64,000 nt of DNA, from the NCBI RefSeq assembly GCF_002266465.3, contig NZ_CP029427.2, forward strand, positions 6,946,501-7,010,500, given 5' to 3'. The position numbers and the translations under genes are program-made. Below are positions 18,994 to 27,361 of the stretch, one piece after another (position 1 is the first letter of the stretch; every line of letters starts with the position of its first letter). The DNA comes from Bradyrhizobium symbiodeficiens. Lineage in GTDB: Bacteria; Pseudomonadota; Alphaproteobacteria; Rhizobiales; Xanthobacteraceae. The notes under the pieces are model-generated. The model did no database searches. It was not told the DNA's origin and saw only the letters and a program-made list of their open reading frames with translations.

Positions 18994-19023
18994 CGCTATA
19001 TCCTTCTTCGCATCGCAGCATAC

Positions 19024-19055
19024 TGCCGAATGCGTAATATTGCGTCAATGCATGC
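19024..19055 (-). promoter_or_regulatory. TGC-rich cluster upstream of phaZ (possible PhaR site)
   Basis: Five TGC triplets start at 19024, 19031, 19041, 19049 and 19053, about 30-60 bases upstream of the phaZ start codon. PhaR, the PHB-responsive repressor of alphaproteobacteria, is known to bind TGC-rich sequences. The assignment is inference from motif density and gene identity. Confidence 0.35.
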
Positions 19056-19114
19056 TTCCGTACATCTACGTAGCGAAAACGGCTAAACCGGCCTGAATCC
19101 ACGATAAAGCGACG

Positions 19115-19933
19115 TTATTCGCCACCCGACAACAGGGAGCCATTCCGCTTGGCGCTGCGCAAAAGGGCAAGGAATGCCCAAAAAGAAGCTCCCAGCAGCA
19201 CCGCATTGATGGCCAACGCATCCAGCATCAGATCGATCCGGAAGGTTCGCTCGATCAGCAGCGCGCGCATCCCTTCGAACACGTAAGTCGGCGGCAGCGC
19301 CCAGGCGATGGGTTGCAGCCAGACCGGCAACACGCTGACGGGATAGTAGACGCAGGCGAGCGGCAGGATCGCGAACATCAAGGTCCAGACGATGCTCTCG
19401 GCGCCGAGGCCGTTTCGCAGCACCAGCCCCGACACGAAGATGCCGACCGACCAGCTCGTGAAGATCAGATTGCAGAAGAATGCGATCAGCGGCAGGCCGA
19501 GGGCATAGACATTGAAGTGAAACATCACCAGCGCGAGCACGGTCATCGGAATGATCCCGATCGCGAGCCGGATCAGGCTCATGACCATCAGCGACAGCAG
19601 AAACTCGATCGGCCTCAAGGGGCTCATCATGAGGTTGCCGATGTTGCGCGCCCACATCTCCTCCAGGAACGAGATGGAGAAGCCGAGCTGCCCGCGGAAC
19701 AGGATGTCCCAGAGGATGACGGCGCCGATCAGGGTGCCGCCGGCGCGCGCGAAGAAATTGGAATTCTCGGCGATGTAATACTGGATGAAGCCCCAGGTGA
19801 TGACCTGCAGCGCCGGCCAGTACAGCAATTCGAGCAGCCGCGGCCAGGACGACATCAGGAGGTACCAGTAGCGCAGGATCATCGCGCCGATGCGGTGGAC
19901 GGAGATGCCGCGGTGGAGGGAGAGCTCGGTCAT
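19115..19933 (-). CDS. ABC-2 type exporter permease
   Basis: 272 residues with about six membrane helices in the ABC-2 permease arrangement (first helix around PALQVITWGFIQYYI; conserved central loop FNVYALGLPLIAFFCNLIFTSWSVGIF). It would form an exporter with the ATPase encoded just upstream at 20142-20945 on the same strand. The two genes are separated by about 208 bases that are almost entirely a dispersed palindromic repeat. The substrate is unknown. Confidence 0.9.
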   Translation of the reverse strand: MTELSLHRGISVHRIGAMILRYWYLLMSSWPRLLELLYWPALQVITWGFIQYYIAENSNFFARAGGTLIGAVILWDILFRGQLGFSISFLEEMWARNIGNLMMSPLRPIEFLLSLMVMSLIRLAIGIIPMTVLALVMFHFNVYALGLPLIAFFCNLIFTSWSVGIFVSGLVLRNGLGAESIVWTLMFAILPLACVYYPVSVLPVWLQPIAWALPPTYVFEGMRALLIERTFRIDLMLDALAINAVLLGASFWAFLALLRSAKRNGSLLSGGE

Positions 19934-19960
19934 CGGGGCAATCCGTTGTCCGGATGAAGA

Positions 19961-20112
19961 CTGTCATCCCGGGGCGCGACGAAGTCGCGAGCCCGGGATC
20001 CATAGCCACAGGATTGAATTGGACGAAGACTCGGAATTACCGATCTCGCCTCACAACCGCGGCCTGTGGTTATGGATTCCGGGCTCGCGCTCCGCGCGCC
20101 CCGGAATGACGG
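19961..20112. repeat. Dispersed palindromic repeat inside the ABC exporter operon
   Basis: The left end CTGTCATCCCGGGGCGCGAC and right end GCGCGCCCCGGAATGACGG are inverted copies, with an inner pair CCATAGCCACAGG / CCTGTGGTTATGG. It sits between the ATPase gene and the permease gene, both leftward, so it is transcribed as part of the probable operon and could fold in the mRNA. Confidence 0.8.
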
Positions 20113-20141
20113 GACTCTAGCCGGGGTTCTACAGTTCGCCC

Positions 20142-20945
20142 TCACCTCGCCGCCTCCTTCGCGCCGTTCGCCCGGCCGCGCGCGACGTCCAGAAACACCT
20201 CTTCCAGCGTGGTACGGTTGTAGCGCGCCATGATCGCCTCCGGCGTATCGTCGTCCTCGATGCGGCCGCGCTTCATGATGATGACGCGGTCGCAGAGCCG
20301 CTCGACCTCGAGCATGTTGTGCGAAGCCAGGAGGATGGTGGCGTTGTTGTCCTTGCGATAACGCTCAAGATGCGCCCGCACCCAGTCGGCGGTATCTGGG
20401 TCGAGCGAGGCGGTCGGCTCGTCGAGGAGCAACAGCTCGGGCCGGTTGATCAGCGCTTTGGCCAGCGCGACGCGGGTCTTCTGCCCGGCGGACAGCTTGC
20501 CGTTGGCGCGGTCGATGAATTCGGTGAGGTCGAGATCGTCCGCGAGCGCGGCAATGCGCTCCGACAGGTGCTTCACCGCATAGAGCTTGCCGAACACGGT
20601 GAGGTTCTGCCGCACCGTGAGCCGCATCGGCATATCGACATAGGGGCTCTCGAAATTCATCCGCCCCAGTACGGACGCGCTCTCCTCGGGCATCCCATGA
20701 CCGAGCACCTGCACACGGCCGGAGGTCGGCAGCACCAGGCCCATGATCATTGCGATGGTCGTGGTCTTGCCGGCGCCGTTGCCGCCCAGAAGCCCGGTGA
20801 TACTGCCGCGCGGCAGCGAAAAGGAAATGTCGTCAACGGCGCGGGTCTGCTTGTAGACCTTGACGAGGTGATCGACCTCGATCGCCGCGGAGGAGCTGCG
20901 CCCCGCGACAGTCGGCGGACTTGAAGCTTTGTCGTTCCCGGTCAT
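20142..20945 (-). CDS. ABC transporter ATP-binding protein
   Basis: 267 residues. Walker A is GGNGAGKTTT, the signature is KLSAGQKTRVALAKALI, Walker B is LLLLDEPTASLD and the switch His is in LLASHNM. The C-terminal extension (YNRTTLEEVFLDVARG) is typical of ABC-2 exporter ATPases. The ATG at 20945 is chosen because the protein then starts just before the conserved IEVDHLVKVYK block; longer frames reach into regS. It pairs with the permease at 19115-19933. It is divergent from regS, about 106 bases apart. Confidence 0.93.
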   Translation of the reverse strand: MTGNDKASSPPTVAGRSSSAAIEVDHLVKVYKQTRAVDDISFSLPRGSITGLLGGNGAGKTTTIAMIMGLVLPTSGRVQVLGHGMPEESASVLGRMNFESPYVDMPMRLTVRQNLTVFGKLYAVKHLSERIAALADDLDLTEFIDRANGKLSAGQKTRVALAKALINRPELLLLDEPTASLDPDTADWVRAHLERYRKDNNATILLASHNMLEVERLCDRVIIMKRGRIEDDDTPEAIMARYNRTTLEEVFLDVARGRANGAKEAAR

Positions 20946-21051
20946 GCTGGGGCGTTCTTCTGCTATTGCAGCGGAGAGCGCAAGGCTTGTAATCCGGGTG
21001 GTTCCGCGAGCCCGCGTTTGTGATCGAGAAGGCACCGCCACATTGGCCGAG

Positions 21052-22374
21052 ATGACCGAGACTGCCGATACCGACTTCCGCCACGCACAACGACATATCC
21101 GACTCGACACCATCCTGCGGCTGCGCTGGCTGGCGGTGCTCGGCCAGCTCGCCGCGATCTTCATCGTGGCGCAGGGGCTGGAGTTCAATGTCGAGATCGT
21201 CCCCTGCGTCAGCATCATCGCCTTGTCGGCGGCACTCAATCTGGCGCTCCAGACCGTCTCCAATCCGCTGCAGCGGCTGGAGCCGATGCAGGCGGCCGGA
21301 CTCCTCGCGCTGAACATCGTGGAACTGGCCGGTCTGCTGTACTTCACCGGCGGACTGCAGAACCCGTTCTCGTTCCTGTTCCTCGCGCCGGTGCTGATCT
21401 CGGCCACGGCGCTGCCGGCGCGCTCCACATTCGGCCTCGGCGTGCTCGCGGTCGCCTGCGCCTCGGTCCTGTTCTTCTTCCATTTGCCGCTGCCCTGGGA
21501 TTCCGACGATCCCCTGGTGCTGCCGCCGATCTATCTCGTCGGCGTCTGGCTCTCGATCGTGCTCGCGATCGGCGTCACCAGCCTCTACTCGTTCCAGGTG
21601 ACGGAAGAGGCGCGCAAGCTCGCGGACGCGCTGGCCGCGACCGAGCTGGTGCTGACGCGCGAGCAGCATCTGACCCAGCTCGACGGCCTTGCCGCCGCGG
21701 CCGCGCACGAGCTCGGCACGCCGCTGGCGACCATCTTCCTGATCTCGCGCGAGTTGGAGAAGACGGTGAAGGATGCCAGCTTTGCCGCCGACCTGAAGAC
21801 GCTGCGCGAGCAGACCCAGCGTTGCCGCGACATCTTGAGCAAGATCACCCAGCTCTCCTCCACCGGCGCGCCGTTCGACCGCATGAAGCTGTCGGAGCTG
21901 ATCGAGGAAGTGGTGGCCCCGCACCGCGATTTCGGCGTCGAGATCAAGGTGCGGATCGCGGTCGCCGCCGTGTCCGAGCCGGTCGGCTCGCGCAACCCGG
22001 CGATCCTCTACGGCGTCGGCAACATCGTCGAGAACGCGGTCGATTTCGCCCGTACCACCGTCGAGGTGAACGCGTGGTGGAACAAGGACACGATCGAGCT
22101 TCTGATCTCCGACGACGGCCCCGGCATTCCGCCCGACATCCTGAACCGGATCGGCGAGCCCTATCTGTCGCGGCGGCGAACCACGGATGACGGCGGCGGC
22201 GAGCGACGCGGCCTCGGATTGGGCGTGTTCATCGCGCGTACCTTGCTGGAACGCACCGGCGCCAAGGTCTTGTTTACCAACCGGATCTTTCCGGACCACG
22301 GCGCCGTGGTCCAGATCACATGGCCACGACAGCGTTTTGAGGCTATCGAGAGCCTCGAAGAAACAATAGGATAG
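21052..22374 (+). CDS. regS: RegS/RegB/ActS-type redox-sensing histidine kinase
   Basis: 440 residues. It phosphorylates RegR and links redox state to respiration, nitrogen fixation and carbon metabolism in alphaproteobacteria. The N-terminal six-helix membrane domain carries the quinone-site motif GGLQNPFSFLFLAP. The H-box AAAAHELGTPLATI holds the phospho-acceptor His, and the conserved redox cysteine is in QTQRCRDIL. The ATPase domain has NIVENAVDFA, DDGPGIP and GLGLGVFIA. The ATG at 21052 is chosen because upstream residues are unlike the family; the ribosome site is weak. regR follows after 102 bases. Confidence 0.93.
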   Translation: MTETADTDFRHAQRHIRLDTILRLRWLAVLGQLAAIFIVAQGLEFNVEIVPCVSIIALSAALNLALQTVSNPLQRLEPMQAAGLLALNIVELAGLLYFTGGLQNPFSFLFLAPVLISATALPARSTFGLGVLAVACASVLFFFHLPLPWDSDDPLVLPPIYLVGVWLSIVLAIGVTSLYSFQVTEEARKLADALAATELVLTREQHLTQLDGLAAAAAHELGTPLATIFLISRELEKTVKDASFAADLKTLREQTQRCRDILSKITQLSSTGAPFDRMKLSELIEEVVAPHRDFGVEIKVRIAVAAVSEPVGSRNPAILYGVGNIVENAVDFARTTVEVNAWWNKDTIELLISDDGPGIPPDILNRIGEPYLSRRRTTDDGGGERRGLGLGVFIARTLLERTGAKVLFTNRIFPDHGAVVQITWPRQRFEAIESLEETIG

Positions 22375-22428
22375 CCGCGACCTTGCGTCGCACGACAGGG
22401 CGGATCGACTATTTGCCGCCTTGGCACT

Positions 22429-22443
22429 GCGCGATTGCGACGC
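22429..22443 (+). promoter_or_regulatory. Possible RegR box between regS and regR
   Basis: GCGCGATTGCGACGC matches 9 of the 11 defined positions of the published RegR target GNGRCRTTNNGNCGC; mismatches are at positions 4 and 5. It lies 33 bases before the regR start, suggesting that regR may have its own autoregulated promoter in addition to read-through from regS. Confidence 0.35.
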
Positions 22444-22476
22444 CATATGTAAACGCGCTGGAGAGAGGACAAAACC

Positions 22477-23031
22477 TTGAACGCCATCGCCGAACTGAAC
22501 GAACAGACCGATCGCTCGCTGCTGATCGTGGAGGACGACAAGCCGTTCCTGGAGCGGTTATCGCGCGCCATGGAAACGCGCGGCTTTGCCGTGACATCAT
22601 GCGACACCGTCTCCGACGGACTTGCGCAGATCGGCAGGTCGGCGCCTGCATTCGCCGTGGTGGATCTGCGGCTCGGTGACGGCAACGGCCTCGACGTAGT
22701 CTCGGCGCTGAAGAAGAAGCGCCCCGACGCACGCGCGATCGTGCTGACCGGCTACGGCAACATCGCCACGGCCGTCACGGCGGTGAAGATGGGCGCGATC
22801 GATTATCTCTCCAAGCCCGCCGATGCCGACGACGTTGTCGCGGCGCTGCTGTCGACCAGTGCCGACAAGTCCGATCTGCCGACCAACCCGATGTCGGCCG
22901 ACCGCGTCCGCTGGGAGCACATCCAGCGCATCTACGAAATGTGCAACCGCAACGTCTCGGAAACGGCACGCCGGCTGAACATGCATCGGCGGACGTTGCA
23001 GCGCATTCTCGCCAAGCGCGCGCCGCGGTAA
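22477..23031 (+). CDS. regR: RegR/RegA/ActR-type response regulator
   Basis: 184 residues. The receiver domain has the acidic pair in IVEDDKPF, the phospho-acceptor Asp in VVDLRLGDGNGLDV and the conserved Lys in YLSKPADADD. A Pro-containing linker leads to a Fis-type helix-turn-helix (NVSETARRLNMHRRTLQRIL), which is highly conserved in this family. The start is TTG at 22477 with GAGAGAGGA about 7 bases upstream. It is the partner of the kinase just upstream and is likely to act genome-wide on redox-controlled genes. Confidence 0.95.
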   Translation: MNAIAELNEQTDRSLLIVEDDKPFLERLSRAMETRGFAVTSCDTVSDGLAQIGRSAPAFAVVDLRLGDGNGLDVVSALKKKRPDARAIVLTGYGNIATAVTAVKMGAIDYLSKPADADDVVAALLSTSADKSDLPTNPMSADRVRWEHIQRIYEMCNRNVSETARRLNMHRRTLQRILAKRAPR

Positions 23032-23038
23032 CGGTTTT

Positions 23039-23127
23039 CGTAGGGTGGGCAAAGGCGCTTAGCGCCGTGCCCACCATCTGTGGATTGGATAGGGATCGTG
23101 GGCACGCTTCGCTTTGCCCACCCTACG
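23039..23127. repeat. Dispersed repeat, GTAGGGTGGGCAAAG type
   Basis: Ends CGTAGGGTGGGCAAAGGCGC and CGCTTTGCCCACCCTACG are inverted copies, with an inner pair CGTGCCCACC / CGTGGGCACG. It lies between convergent regR and mmcB and probably folds as a terminator-like hairpin. Confidence 0.85.
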
Positions 23128-23148
23128 GCACCGATGTTTGCGGCGCCG

Positions 23149-23640
23149 CTATTCCCAGAAATCCGCGTGTCCCTGCGGATCGACCAGCCGGTTGATCCGT
23201 AGCGCCGCTGCCATTCCGAACCGTACTGTCATCTGCTTGCGGGTGGCGGCGGCGAGCTTATGCTCGGGCGCTTCGCAATGCAGGTGCGCGCCATAGGCGT
23301 CGGCGATGATCAGGCCGGTGCCTTCCGGAAAGATCTCGCACGGCAGGTCCTGCGTGAAGGCGAAGAACAGCCGATCACAATGGGCACGGTATTCGTGCCA
23401 TTTCTGGTCGGCGCGCAAATCCTCCACCGACGATTTGATCTCGACGATCCAGATCTCGCCGCGCTCGTTCAGCGCCACCAGATCGGCGCGCCGGCCCGAA
23501 GGCAACGGCAATTCGCTGATGCAGGTAAAGCCGAGCGAGCGCAGCAGCCGCGCGGTGCCGCGCGCAATGGCGAGCGCCGTCTCGGACTGGCGGCGATCGG
23601 GCGGCGGCACGAGGGCGATATTGCGGGCGGTGTTGTCCAT
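23149..23640 (-). CDS. mmcB: MmcB family DNA repair protein
   Basis: 163 residues. The core ADLVALNERGEIWIVEIKSS has the Asp/Glu-x-Lys pattern of a PD-(D/E)XK nuclease fold, which is how MmcB (PF06319) is recognised. In Caulobacter MmcB takes part in mitomycin C resistance. The ATG at 23640 (MDNTARNIAL) gives the normal family length; an upstream ATG at 23664 is possible. No GTTC-N7-GTTC LexA box is visible in the short upstream region. Confidence 0.85.
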   Translation of the reverse strand: MDNTARNIALVPPPDRRQSETALAIARGTARLLRSLGFTCISELPLPSGRRADLVALNERGEIWIVEIKSSVEDLRADQKWHEYRAHCDRLFFAFTQDLPCEIFPEGTGLIIADAYGAHLHCEAPEHKLAAATRKQMTVRFGMAAALRINRLVDPQGHADFWE

Positions 23641-23687
23641 GGGTGGGAGGATAGCCGATTCCATTGGGTGCTGACACTACCCCCACC

Positions 23688-23734
23688 CGTCATTCCGGGG
23701 CGCGACGAAGTCGCTTCGCGCGCCCCGGGATGAC
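23688..23734. repeat. Short copy of the CATTCCGGGGCGC repeat
   Basis: CGTCATTCCGGGGCGCGACG followed directly by an inverted GCGCGCCCCGGGATGACAG end. The inner stem found in longer copies is missing, so this is a reduced version of the family. It lies upstream of mmcB. Confidence 0.7.
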
Positions 23735-23818
23735 AGCGCGTGTGACGCGGAACCGCACTCGACCTTAACAATTATCACGCAGCCGCCGCACCTCGGCGGA
23801 ACCACCGGGGCTGCGCGC

Positions 23819-25519
23819 ATGATCGATGATCTCTGGTACAAGAACGGCGTGATCTATTGCCTCTCCGTCGGCACCTATATGGATGCCAACGGCGATGGGG
23901 TCGGCGACTTCAAGGGCCTGCTGCGCCGGCTCGACTATCTGCACGGGCTCGGCATCACCACGATCTGGCTGATGCCGTTCCAGACCTCGCCCGGCCGCGA
24001 CGACGGCTACGATATCGCCGACTATTACAGCGTCGATCCCCGTTACGGCACGCTCGGCGACTTCGTCGAATTCACCCATGGCTGCAAGCAGCGCGGCATC
24101 CGCATCATCATCGATCTCGTCGTCAACCACACCTCGGACCAGCACCATTGGTTCAAGGAAGCGCGGCGCGACAAGAACTCGCCCTATCGGGACTGGTACG
24201 TGTGGTCCGACAAGAAGCCCGCAAACGCAAACACGGGCATGGTGTTTCCCGGCGTACAGAAGACGACCTGGACACGCGACAAGGAAGCCGGCGCGTATTA
24301 TTTCCACCGTTTCTACGATTTCCAGCCCGATCTCAACACGTCGAACCCGCATGTGCAGGCCGAGATCCTGAAGATCATGGGCTTCTGGATCCAGCTCGGC
24401 GTCTCCGGCTTCCGGATGGACGCCGTGCCCTTCGTGATCGCCACCAAGGGCGCCAAGGTGAAGAAGCCGGTCGAGCAATACGACATGCTGCGCGCGTTCC
24501 GCGAGTTCCTGCAATGGCGGCAGGGCGATGCCATCATCCTGGCCGAAGCCAATGTGTTGCCGGAAACCGACATGGAATATTTCGGCCGCGACGCCGACCG
24601 CATGCACATGATGTTCAACTTCCACGTCAACCAGCATCTTTTCTACGCGCTGGCCTCCGCCGACTCGCGTCCGCTCGCGAAGGCGCTGAAAGCGACCAAG
24701 CCGCGGCCGGCGTCGGCGCAATGGGGCCTGTTCCTGCGCAATCACGACGAGCTAGATCTGGGGCGGCTGACCAAGGCCCAGCGCGACACCGTGTTCAGGA
24801 ATTTCGGCCCCGACAAGGACATGCAGCTCTACGACCGCGGCGTCAGGCGGCGCCTCGCGCCGATGCTCGGCGGCGACCGGCGGCGGCTCGAGCTCGCCTA
24901 TAGCCTGATGTGCACGCTGCCGGGAACGCCCGTCATCCGCTATGGCGACGAGATCGCGATGGGCGATGATCTGTCGCTGCCCGAACGCAATTGCGCGCGC
25001 ACACCGATGCAATGGTCGACCGAGCCCCACGGCGGCTTCACCAAGAGCGACAAGCCGGCATGCCCCGTCATCGACAAGGGCCCCTACGGCTACCAGCACA
25101 TCAATGTCGCCAAACAGCGTCGCGATCCCGATTCCATGCTGAACTGGACCGAGCGCATCGTCCGCATGCGGAAAGAGGTGCCGGAGATCGGCTGGGGCGA
25201 TTTTGCGATCATTGCGACGCGCGATCCCGCCGTGTTCGTCATGCGTTATGACTGGCGCAACAACTCCGTGCTATTCGTGCACAATCTCGACGGCAAGCCG
25301 CGCGAGACCGCGTTCTCGACGGGGCTGCCGGGCGAGGCCGGCGCGCACCTGATCAATCTGCTCGCGGAGGACCACAGCCACGCCGACAAGCGCGACCAGC
25401 ATCGAATCGTGCTGGAGCCGTATGGCTATCGCTGGTATCGCGTCGGCGGGCTGGATTATCTCTTGAAGCGGAGCGACATCGACGGGACGACATCGCAAGG
25501 GAACAAGCATCCGGGCTGA
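23819..25519 (+). CDS. GH13 alpha-amylase family protein, trehalose synthase-like
   Basis: 566 residues. The (beta/alpha)8 GH13 motifs are complete: DLVVNHTSDQ (region I), GFRMDAVPF with the nucleophile Asp (region II), ILAEANV with the acid/base Glu (region III) and LRNHDEL (region IV). The block PGRDDGYDIADYYSVDPRYGT and the start LWYKNGVIYCLSVGTYMD resemble TreS-type enzymes that interconvert maltose and trehalose. No maltokinase domain is attached. It is convergent with the alpha-glucosidase gene, with a repeat hairpin between; both may act in alpha-glucan or trehalose turnover. The precise substrate is inference. Confidence 0.9.
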   Translation: MIDDLWYKNGVIYCLSVGTYMDANGDGVGDFKGLLRRLDYLHGLGITTIWLMPFQTSPGRDDGYDIADYYSVDPRYGTLGDFVEFTHGCKQRGIRIIIDLVVNHTSDQHHWFKEARRDKNSPYRDWYVWSDKKPANANTGMVFPGVQKTTWTRDKEAGAYYFHRFYDFQPDLNTSNPHVQAEILKIMGFWIQLGVSGFRMDAVPFVIATKGAKVKKPVEQYDMLRAFREFLQWRQGDAIILAEANVLPETDMEYFGRDADRMHMMFNFHVNQHLFYALASADSRPLAKALKATKPRPASAQWGLFLRNHDELDLGRLTKAQRDTVFRNFGPDKDMQLYDRGVRRRLAPMLGGDRRRLELAYSLMCTLPGTPVIRYGDEIAMGDDLSLPERNCARTPMQWSTEPHGGFTKSDKPACPVIDKGPYGYQHINVAKQRRDPDSMLNWTERIVRMRKEVPEIGWGDFAIIATRDPAVFVMRYDWRNNSVLFVHNLDGKPRETAFSTGLPGEAGAHLINLLAEDHSHADKRDQHRIVLEPYGYRWYRVGGLDYLLKRSDIDGTTSQGNKHPG

Positions 25520-25550
25520 TGTTGCCGCTTCGCTTTCCCCACACTCAGCG

Positions 25551-25600
25551 CTGTCGTCCGGACAAGCGCGCCTCAAGCGCGGGTAGATCCGGAACGACAG
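25551..25600. repeat. Dispersed inverted repeat, GTCGTCCGGACAAGCGC type
   Basis: CTGTCGTCCGGACAAGCGCG and GGTAGATCCGGAACGACAG flank a central GCGC stem (CGCGCCTCAAGCGCG). It lies between the two convergent GH13 genes and ends next to the alpha-glucosidase stop. Relatives are at 28851-28904, 31981-32026 and 37593-37632. Confidence 0.7.
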
Positions 25601-27199
25601 CTAGGGTGGAACAACCACCACCCCCTCATTGCCGCGCAAATCCAGCACGCCTTCGATCCGCTCCCCCTCGCGGTCCAGGAACGTCGACAGCAATATGCTA
25701 CTGCCGAAGCGGATCGCGCTGGTGGTGACCGCGACGGGCGCGGGGCCCAGATTGAGCGCCACGATCACCGCCTGCCCCTCGGCCTCGCGGCGATAGATCA
25801 AGAGATCGCCTTGCGCCGTGATCGGACGATAATCGCCCGCGACCAGCGGCCGACTGCTCTTCCGCAGGGTGATCAGACGCTTGTAGAGGTTGAGGATCGA
25901 GCGCGCATCGGCTTCGAGATTGACGACATTGTCGTGCACATGGTGCTCCGGCAGCGGCAGCCACGGCCGCGCCGCCGAGAAGCCGGCGAATTTGGAGGAA
26001 TCCCACTGCATCGGCGTGCGGCAGCCGTCTCTGCCGACACCGATGCCCGGCACGTTCTTCTCGAAGGGGTCGCGAACATCCTCCGGCGCGATCGCCACCT
26101 GATGCATGCCGATCTCGTCGCCGCAATAGAGCGTCGGCGTGCCGCGTAGCGTCAGCAGCAGCATGGCGGCGACTCGCGCCTGCTCCGGCCCGACGCGGCT
26201 CGCGACCCGCGGGCGATCGTGATTGCCGAGCACCCAGTTCGGCCAGGCGCCGCGCGGCAGCGCCTTTTCGTAATCCTCGATGATCCTTTCGATCGATCGC
26301 GCGCTCCAGAAGGTCGAAAGCAGCGCGAAGTTGAACGGCATCTGCGCGCCGGTGAGGTCGTTGCCGTAATAGGCCATGAGACGGTGCAGCGGCAGATAGA
26401 CCTCGCCGATCAGCACACGGGCTCCGAATTCGTCGGTGACGCGCCGCATCTCGGCGATGACATCATGCACCTCCGGCTGGTCGGTGGAATATTGCGTCAT
26501 GATCCTTTCGTTCGGCGGCCGGCCCTTGACGTAATGCGGATTGGGCGGGTTGTCGCGGAATTCGGAATCCTTGATCAGGTGCCAGATCACGTCGACGCGA
26601 AAGCCGTCGACGCCCTTGTCGAGCCAGAACCGCATCACGTCGTAGATCGCGGCGCGGACGTCCGGATTGCGCCAGTTGAGGTCCGGCTGCTGGGCTAGGA
26701 AGGCGTGGTAATAATATTGCCCCGTAGCCTCGTCGAACTGCCACGCGCTGCCGCCGAACTCGGACAGCCAGTTGTTCGGCACCCCGCCATCGGGTGCCGG
26801 ATCGCGCCAGACGTACCAGTCGCGCTTGGGATTGTCGCGCGAGGCGCGGCTCGCGACGAACCAGGGATGCTGGTCGGAGGTGTGGTTCGGCACGAGATCG
26901 AGGATCAGCTTCAGGCCGTTGTCGTGGGCGGCCGCGATCAACGCATCGAAATCGGCCATCGTGCCGAACAGCGGCTCGATGCCGGTATAGTCGGAGATGT
27001 CGTAGCCGAAATCTTCCATCGGCGAGGGAAAGATCGGCGACAGCCAGATCGCATCGACACCGAGCGATTTGACGTAAGGCAGCCGCTGCAGGATGCCGGC
27101 GAGATCGCCGACGCCGTCACCATCGGAGTCCTGAAAGGAGCGCGGGTAGATCTGATAGAAGATGCCGTCGCGCCACCAGTTCTCGTTGCTTTGAGCCAT
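25601..27199 (-). CDS. GH13 alpha-glucosidase
   Basis: 532 residues. The N-terminus WWRDGIFYQIYPRSFQDSDG is typical of oligo-1,6-glucosidase/alpha-glucosidase proteins. The GH13 motifs are DLVPNHTSDQ, GFRVDVIW (nucleophile Asp), LIGEVYL (acid/base Glu) and LGNHDRP. It should release glucose from short alpha-glucosides in the cytoplasm. ATG 27199 is chosen because the protein begins directly with the conserved segment; the frame extends upstream without homology. It is convergent with the trehalose synthase-like gene and divergent from the MBL hydrolase gene. Confidence 0.93.
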   Translation of the reverse strand: MAQSNENWWRDGIFYQIYPRSFQDSDGDGVGDLAGILQRLPYVKSLGVDAIWLSPIFPSPMEDFGYDISDYTGIEPLFGTMADFDALIAAAHDNGLKLILDLVPNHTSDQHPWFVASRASRDNPKRDWYVWRDPAPDGGVPNNWLSEFGGSAWQFDEATGQYYYHAFLAQQPDLNWRNPDVRAAIYDVMRFWLDKGVDGFRVDVIWHLIKDSEFRDNPPNPHYVKGRPPNERIMTQYSTDQPEVHDVIAEMRRVTDEFGARVLIGEVYLPLHRLMAYYGNDLTGAQMPFNFALLSTFWSARSIERIIEDYEKALPRGAWPNWVLGNHDRPRVASRVGPEQARVAAMLLLTLRGTPTLYCGDEIGMHQVAIAPEDVRDPFEKNVPGIGVGRDGCRTPMQWDSSKFAGFSAARPWLPLPEHHVHDNVVNLEADARSILNLYKRLITLRKSSRPLVAGDYRPITAQGDLLIYRREAEGQAVIVALNLGPAPVAVTTSAIRFGSSILLSTFLDREGERIEGVLDLRGNEGVVVVPP

Positions 27200-27361
27200 G
27201 CGAAAAGACCACCCGGAATCTGCGTATTGTGCGGGAGAACGCGACAACACCGCCCCGGTTCAAATTGGCAGGCCAATTGGGACCGCCGTGTGACTGCTGT
27301 TCCCGGGAGCCGGCCCGAATCTTTTGCTTGGCGGCCTGGCAAAAATCGGCATTGTGGCGCC

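Noticed and set aside
17722..19086. 454-codon rightward frame antisense to phaZ
   Set aside because: Composition typical of an antisense shadow (rich in His, Arg, Asp); phaZ is a full-length known family on the other strand.
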